From positions 1,550,001-1,614,000 of the forward strand of contig JAFKAC010000003.1 in the NCBI GenBank assembly GCA_025766275.1: a stretch of 64,000 bases of DNA, written 5' to 3'. The position numbers were made by a program, and so were the translations under genes. Positions 58,345 to 64,000 of this stretch are shown here, one piece after another. Within the stretch, counting starts at the first letter, position 1, and each line of letters begins with the position of its first letter. Below the pieces are notes generated by a model. That model was not told the origin of the DNA. It ran no database searches and saw only the letters and a program-made list of their open reading frames with translations. The DNA is from Lactarius indigo (lineage: Eukaryota; Basidiomycota; Agaricomycetes; Russulales; Russulaceae).

Positions 58345-61217
58345 TCAGGCCTGAGCAGCGGGAGAGTGTTTCCACAAACGATAGACGCTGGAAACGCCAG
58401 TCTTCGCTTCTGCGGCAGCGGGTGGAGAAGGCGGGACATAACCCATGGACATGACCTCGCCGCGGTGGCGCGCATGAATGCCAGGTATTGTCATCGTCTT
58501 CCCTTGCGAAGGCTGAGACTGGATCGGGCGTGGTGGAAGAGGGACTGGTGTTGGAGGGGAGATGACCGTCACTGGCGTGGAATCTGACTCCGTTGCTTCG
58601 TCCAGGTCTACCTGCGCACCGTCTACGTCAATCGTTGGCGGTCGAATGACGGGCTGCTCCGGAAGAGCACCCTCGTCCACTGGTAGGTCTACAGGACCTC
58701 CAACGAACGACGACGCCGGAGATGACTCGATTTGTGACGAGAACGAAGATCCTTGTCGGTCATGCAATGACGAGACGCTGTCTGTTCGCCCTTTGTGTCC
58801 GCGGTCGGGTATACGCACGGGCGCAGATGAAGCATCAGAATTTCGACGCTCCTTTTCTCTGCGCCCATCTACGGCCGCCCGAATATCCGCATAACTAGAC
58901 TTGACCTTCTGCGAAGCAGAACGATTCCGACCGTCCCGTGCATCCTCAGATGATGCTGCACTTGAATCACGGTCTTTCTTCAAGCCACCCCAATTGACAG
59001 TCCATTTACGCACCGTCTCCCTCGCCGTGCTACTCAACGCCTGCCGATCTCCAGCGCGAGACTTCAGCGTCGAAAGGAGCGAAGATTGGCTGGAAAAAGT
59101 GGGTGACTTGGCCGGGGCGCGCGTCGAGGCATTACTCCCTCCGGACAGCGGCTCAGGACTCGAACTCCTGAGATTTTCCAACGATGGGGCGGGAGACAGC
59201 TCACGGGACGAAGAATGCGAGGCAATGCTTGGAGACGGAGAGCGGGTCGTCCGTCGTACGCCGAGAAACCGCTTCTTCTTACTCTTCTCACTGATGCTGG
59301 AGTTTTGGTGGCGAAGAGGAGGACGGTGGGCTTCAATTGGCGCTACCTCTGTCAGTAAATCGGGGTCTTCGGCGTGTGGGTCGTGCTCGTTCGCAGAAGA
59401 CAAACGATCATGGTGATTAAGTGAGTGAGCGGGAGCTGGGGACGAACCCCTACTGGTTGATAGCATTGTGGTACGATCTGGTAGTTGAGGTGGTGTCGAA
59501 GTGTGGTTGGCTTCTACGTTGGTGTCCCTTTCAGACGTGGGGGTCCTTGTCGAGGTCGCCTGCAGGGAGTAAAGGCGAGGGGTCCACCTCGGGAGTGATT
59601 GATGTAACGGGCACATCATCGTCGACGGCAGATGGGACCGTAGAAACGTTCGGCTTCTCGCGGCGGCCAGCCTCGGGCCAGATACCACCTCGACGGGAAT
59701 AAGACGAACTATCGAAGAAGGTAATATCATCCATGTTTGGTAGGACGATGGACTCTAGAATCTATAGAAGCACGAATCAGTACCGTGATTTCGCAGGAAC
59801 CCAACTGGGCACTTGCAATTTCCTTCAATCTTGACTCGATGGTGTGGAGAATCATCCCCCATGTGATTTGACGGTCGCTCACGACAGGCTCCACATTCAA
59901 AACCATCTTTGGCATATGCGTGAACGCATACCAGATACGATTGCTGGGCGGACGTTTGATCCGAACTACCAGGTCGCCTTCCAACTCTCGCAACACAACG
60001 GCCAGAACAAGTTTGACCGTGTACGGTTTAAAGCCAAGTGATATGGTGGCAACGGCCTTGATGGTGATCCGCATCTCCCCCTTGTATTGGACATGCAACT
60101 CGAGAGCAGCATCGCCTTCCTTTGTGAGCTCTTTCAGCATTGGTTTGCTAAACATCACCGGCTTGTTCCCCATGTTTGCATCTGTGACGACCACCTCGGA
60201 AAGGAAATTCGGCCGTTTCACCTTGGACAATTTTTTCATCAGGCGCCCGATAATGTATGATTCGAGTGCGTCCGTGTTGTAATAGCTGAAGAAAATGCGA
60301 CCTAGGAGAGCGTTCAGCCAGCGCATCGGGATGACATCCGGCTGTTCGTCGAGGGTGGTCACAAGGTGGTTCATGTCCTGCAGGAGAGAAGATGGCCTGC
60401 AAAGGGGAGAGTATCGACGAATTCGCAGGGTTGTCGGACGCATGTATCAAGGAAAAGTACCAATCCTCCATGTCGACGCTGGATCGTACGAAGATGAACC
60501 ACGGGGCCGACGGGTCAGACGCCTCCCGCGCCAAGTCGCGCTGCTTTTCGAGCTCGCTGGGCCGCTCCTTCTCCTTCTCCTTTTGCTTCTTCTTCGTGTT
60601 ATTGCCAGTTGCGTTCCTCGACCTTTTCGTCGATATTTTGTGAGGGGAGCTGCGTCTCGGAGGCCACGCTAGGTGTGCCCCTTTCCTGCTTCGGCCGGAG
60701 GCAAATGGCATGGCGCTTGGTGAAGAGTTCGCCATCGGAAAGGCCTTCAGGGTAGATCACAACGTGGTGACTGCCAAGTTCGATGGCGGCTTCGCACTCG
60801 GTCATGCCCTCGTCTTCGTACAAATAGAGCACCTTCCCCTTGAGTACCACGTACCACATGTCCCGTGGACGCGACCGCTTGGGGTCCTTGGAACGCGAAT
60901 CCAAGAAGGATTTCATGAGGGTGACATATGAGCCGTCGAAGGTAACTTCTTCGAATGTGCGCCGCATCGTGAGCCAACCCCTGCGTGTCTTTGGGAGATC
61001 ATTCAAATCGAAGGGTGGGTCCGGTGAAGGGGATTCGTCTGCCTCCGCGGTGTCGCTGTCGTGGAGCTCTGCATTTCCCCGGGCTTGTTTGGACACGTCT
61101 GCAGTCATTGACGGGGACCGAAGTGTATATGGTGTACGCAATTACGGAGAGGATTAGCACGGGGATGAACGTAAAGCCGCCAATGACATAGGCATAGACC
61201 AAGGCCTTGAACGACAT
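58345..61217 (-). CDS. NVJ2/TEX2-like ER membrane protein with PH and SMP lipid-transfer domains (several frame breaks)
   Basis: Proteins of this type sit in the ER and move lipids at contact sites through the SMP domain. The ATG at 61217 gives [14 protein letters not shown] and a transmembrane helix ([20 protein letters not shown]). Then come [18 protein letters not shown] and a PH domain ([20 protein letters not shown]) interrupted by a Lys/Glu-rich insertion and resuming [20 protein letters not shown]. The SMP domain starts [20 protein letters not shown] and runs to [36 protein letters not shown] follows. A 55-nt intron (GTGCCC...TGCAG, about 59565-59620) leads to a long Ser/Pro-rich tail. 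Frame breaks of one surplus base are needed near 61103, 60622, 60377 and 59762. I think they are assembly errors, but pseudogene status cannot be excluded. Confidence 0.85.
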
Positions 61218-61524
61218 GGCAGAGTGAAGATGGCACGCCTGGAGGAGTAAGGGAATCAGAGGTGGCAAGTTCTAAGTGGCGAGGTGACTTTACCGCGCAG
61301 TACGGCTCTAGGGCCGAGGCGGAACGGCATCCGGGAGATCCCAACAAGGACATTGGTCTGTATCTGGTTCACAGTGAATTTGATATTGATACTGCAGTCC
61401 AAGGACGATCTACATGATACAAGTGACAAGAAACTAGGATACACGAGACGAATTCTAGCAGTTCAGGAAAACACAAATAGTGGTACTACCAAAAGTCCCT
61501 AAGACATAAAACGCATGAAGGTGC
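61218..61524. other. Intergenic gap
   Basis: Promoter of the NVJ2-like gene and 3' end of the Asp-rich gene; no other feature seen. Confidence 0.4.
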
Positions 61525-62956
61525 TTACGCCGCCGAGGCCCTGAACTGGTTCTGTACAAACTCAGGGAGAGGTTGGCAAAGAAGTGAGGAGGAGGACAGT
61601 GGGACAGCTGCGGATGAGAGCGTTCCGCAAAATGGGGCTTGTCGATTCGATGGTGTTGGGTGAAACTGAGGCATTGTTGGGTCAACTCCAGAAAGAACCT
61701 CCATCTCAAAATCATCTTCCATTTCATCGTCATCATACTCGTCATCATCGTTGTCACCAATATCGTCGTCGTCGTCTTCATCATAATCATCACAGTCGTC
61801 GTCGTCGTCGTCATCATCACCATTGCGACTGCCGTCTTGGGGATCGATCATTTCCTCAATTGCAGCGCTTGCGACAGGTGCTCCATAACTCCAGTACTCG
61901 CCCAAAGAAGGTGCATCGCCTCCACTTGGCAGGGGAGATACAGCATGCGCCAGGATCGTAGAAGAATCAGTGTTGAAAGATTCCTCACTGAAGAGCTCAT
62001 CTAGAACGAGTGACGACTTCTTGGTCCATTCTGGAAGTGGATGCACGGGTTTCGGGTGATAGAGAGGTACCGATGGCACGGGTGGTGTGGGTAGGGGTAC
62101 AGGTGCCACGTAGGAAGGAAACAAATATGTGTTTGGGGGTTGCCAACCATTCGAAGTCAACCTAGACCGCACAAGCGGGTATTGATGGGGGGCATAACGA
62201 GTCGGAGCATAAGGGGGACAGGGATTGGGTGCCAGTGCGGCGGGTGCATTAGCAGAAGAAGGGAGTCCGGTCTGGAGTACAGTCATTGTCGTGGTGCTAG
62301 TTTGGATGGACTTGGTTGTGGAGGTTGTCAAATCGTAAACGACGTTAACGTTCATGGCCGTCTCTGTGTGCCGGTGGTGTTGCATGAGGGGTGGTGGTAG
62401 ATAAACATGTGAAGCTTGAGCCAGAGTGAGGGAATGCGCAGGACAGGCGCTCGGAATGAAAACCGGCGGGCCGGAAGAACAGGGACAGGGCTGGACCGGA
62501 GGGTTGATTGTAGAGTAAGCCAAGGAAGGGTGCTGTGAGTGTTGGCCTGCAAGGAGATTAATTACGTGCCAGGAGCGACGAGACCCCCAACTTACACATC
62601 ACGCGGTGTGGATTGAGAAGCGCCGAGGGTGGCGCCTGATATCCACAGATTGCGCCTTCTCCATTAAGGCAAGGTTTAGAAGATGAGGAAGCCCAAGGAA
62701 AGGAATCGAGAGGGTCTGACGGCATACACTGGCATGGAGGAGCCGCCTGACCCGAATACGAATAACCCTGACATGACTCGTCGGCGGTAATTGGGGTTGG
62801 CTGTACCACGAAACGGTCTTGTACGGGGGTGTCTATGGAGGATGTGGAGGGGGTGGAAGCCTCTGCGGTGGCACGAAGAGAGTATATGGGATGATTAGTA
62901 TTGAAGGGGAGGATAGAGATGGGGGAGGGGATGTCAAAAGAGAAAGGACGCTGCAT
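61525..62956 (-). CDS. Uncharacterised Pro-rich protein with a long Asp-rich tract
   Basis: Not recognised. The ATG at 62956 gives MQRPFSFDIPSPISILPF; exon 1 codes about 120 residues with CQCMPSDP and ends HRVM. A canonical intron (GTAAGT...TTGCAG, about 62548-62596) leads to a 330-codon exon. That exon is Pro/Tyr-rich (PCPPYAPTRYAPHQYPLVRS), has a Thr-rich patch (TTSTTKSIQTSTTTMTVL), a motif SSLVLDELFSEESFNTDS, and then about 45 residues that are almost all Asp/Glu. It ends NQFRASAA at 61525. No signal peptide, membrane segment or domain is visible. The charge and composition suggest a nuclear or disordered regulatory protein; this is a guess. Confidence 0.65.
61720..61830. repeat. TCG/TCA trinucleotide repeat coding the Asp tract
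   Basis: Plus-strand runs of TCGTCGTCG and TCATCATCA, read on the minus strand as GAC/GAT codons. The run is interrupted by Glu, Asn, Ile and Tyr codons, so it is an impure, probably old, repeat. Confidence 0.75.
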
Positions 62957-63214
62957 AGTAGACTAGGACGACAAGTTCAAGTGGAAAGTGTTTATAACAG
63001 ACGCTGCCACTCCACATCGCGCATTGGCACCGATACCGAGGAGAAGGACTGTTAGGAAATCAATCACGTCACTCACACGCAACAGTGGTCACCAGTCACA
63101 ATTATTGAAACAACAATGATAACAACACAATTCAACTAAAGAACGGACGACAACGCAGACACGGCCAGTGTGGTGTGTGGTTTACATCAGTACCAACCCA
63201 AATATAACTTGCGC

Positions 63215-64000
63215 TTACTCTGCTGCGGTCAACCCACCCATCGCCCGCTGAATCTCTTTCATAGCTTGCTCAGCATTACCCACTTGCCGTGGCGGTAGCC
63301 CCGGATGCCGTACCCCCAATGCAGCACCCAGCATACGCTTACCGGGGTCACCAATTCTGGGGCCAGACGCCTGGGGACTGATGGCCAAGATAGCCGGGTC
63401 TGACGGGAGGCGCAGATCCATCGCCCAAAGTTGAATTGATTAACGAATCCAATGTCGGATGTGAGGGTAAGCTTGGCAACGTAGGCGAGCCCTCGCGTCC
63501 GACAGGTGAAATGGGGCCGGAAACGGGCAGGACGTTTGCCTGCAAGTCCGCCGCGCCGTTCCCGTTTATCCCCACCGTAAGGCTACTAAGGCTGGTGCCA
63601 TTGCCGTTGCTCCGTGTGCGCTGATTCGGAACTGCGATGGACGCAGACCGCCCGCTATGTCCCCGGGTTGGGTTCTGCGTCCGCGAATTGACATTCTGGA
63701 TGATCGTCTGTGCATCCGGTCCATCGTAGGGACGGATGATAGCAGAAGTCTCCGATGTTGGTGAAGAAAACATCGCTGGTGGGTTCGCGATAATGGAGAG
63801 ATATGCTCGTTTAGCTGTGTGTAGAACCATGTCGTTAGCGTCGAGGCCGCGGCGGTGGTTAAAGGGTATGTGCCTGCTCACCGACTGTAGCGTCTGCAAA
63901 GACAACGAGGAGACTAGTGTCGTCTATCCATTTTATTTTGAAACCTCCATTAGCATTCTCCCATTCTGAAAAGGCAAGTTGAATATCGCGTGTCTTGAGC
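63215..64000 (-). CDS. Probable RRM-like (R3HCC1-like) protein, 3' part only
   Basis: The gene enters from the right edge. The first visible exon codes LKTRDIQLAFSEWENANGGF and IKWIDDTSLLVVFADATV. After an intron of about 55 nt it continues AKRAYLSIIANPPAMFSSPT. This order (xLKTxDIxxAF, IKWxDDTxxLxVF, A-rich helix) resembles the RRM-like fold of R3HCC1-type proteins; I offer that as the best guess. The rest is Ser/Pro/Asn-rich: IIRPYDGPDAQTIIQNVNSR, then LDSLINSTL. It shifts by one surplus base in a C3 run at 63424-63426 to MDLRLPSDPAILAISPQASG, PGKRMLGAALGVRHPGLPPR and a final helix NAEQAMKEIQRAMGGLTAAE, stop at 63215. Confidence 0.6.

Noticed and set aside
59745..59790. A 22-nt mini-intron (GTACTG to CTATAG) as explanation of the NVJ2-like frame break
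   Set aside because: Far below the size of every confirmed-looking intron in the window, and other breaks in the same gene have no such GT-AG pair.
1..64000. CRISPR array, rRNA genes or prokaryotic operons
   Set aside because: No regularly spaced direct repeats or rRNA sequence; gene structure is eukaryotic throughout.

Overview
The window is nuclear DNA of a filamentous fungus, most likely a mushroom-forming basidiomycete (Agaricomycetes). Genes lie on both strands without operons and are cut by many short GT-AG introns, mostly 45-70 nt. The gene set is eukaryotic and fungal: a secreted cerato-platanin, HET-C, TAF2, LTV1, FAB1, CSN2, mitochondrial ribosomal proteins, SAD1/USP39, G-beta, dynactin p27 and an NVJ2/TEX2-like lipid-transfer protein. 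I see no tRNA, rRNA, CRISPR array or clear transposon.

Layout. 0.6-1.8 kb: secreted cerato-platanin with a Tyr-Pro-Thr minisatellite linker. 2.3-5.8 kb (-): large uncharacterised Ser/Pro-rich protein. 6.5-13.8 kb (+): two related bHLH transcription factors flanking a small four-helix membrane protein. 15.6-35.3 kb: HET-C (-), TAF2 with three C-terminal bromodomains (-), LTV1 (+), and the PI3P 5-kinase FAB1 (-). 35.7-43.9 kb: CSN2 (+), mL40 (-), uL1m (+), RSM22 (-), SAD1/USP39 (+). 43.9-49.9 kb: a gene-poor stretch. 50.2-54.7 kb (+): G-protein beta subunit and a long coiled-coil protein. 54.8-64 kb (-): an uncharacterised protein with a repeated KL...G motif, dynactin p27, NVJ2/TEX2-like protein, an Asp-rich unknown, and the 3' part of a probable RRM-like protein that leaves the window.

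Functional grouping. mL40, uL1m and RSM22 all serve the mitochondrial ribosome and are adjacent; mL40 and uL1m start 89 bp apart in opposite directions. Four gene pairs are head to head with short shared promoters (TAF2/LTV1, FAB1/CSN2, mL40/uL1m, RSM22/SAD1). TAF2, SAD1 and the bHLH proteins act in transcription and splicing. FAB1, the NVJ2-like protein and dynactin p27 act in membrane identity, lipid transfer and transport.

A recurring oddity is that several conserved genes (CSN2, RSM22, FAB1, G-beta, NVJ2-like and others) read correctly only if one surplus base is skipped. All the breaks go in the same direction and many sit in G or C runs. I think residual insertion errors in the assembly are the likeliest cause. 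Anyone using the gene models should check those places first.
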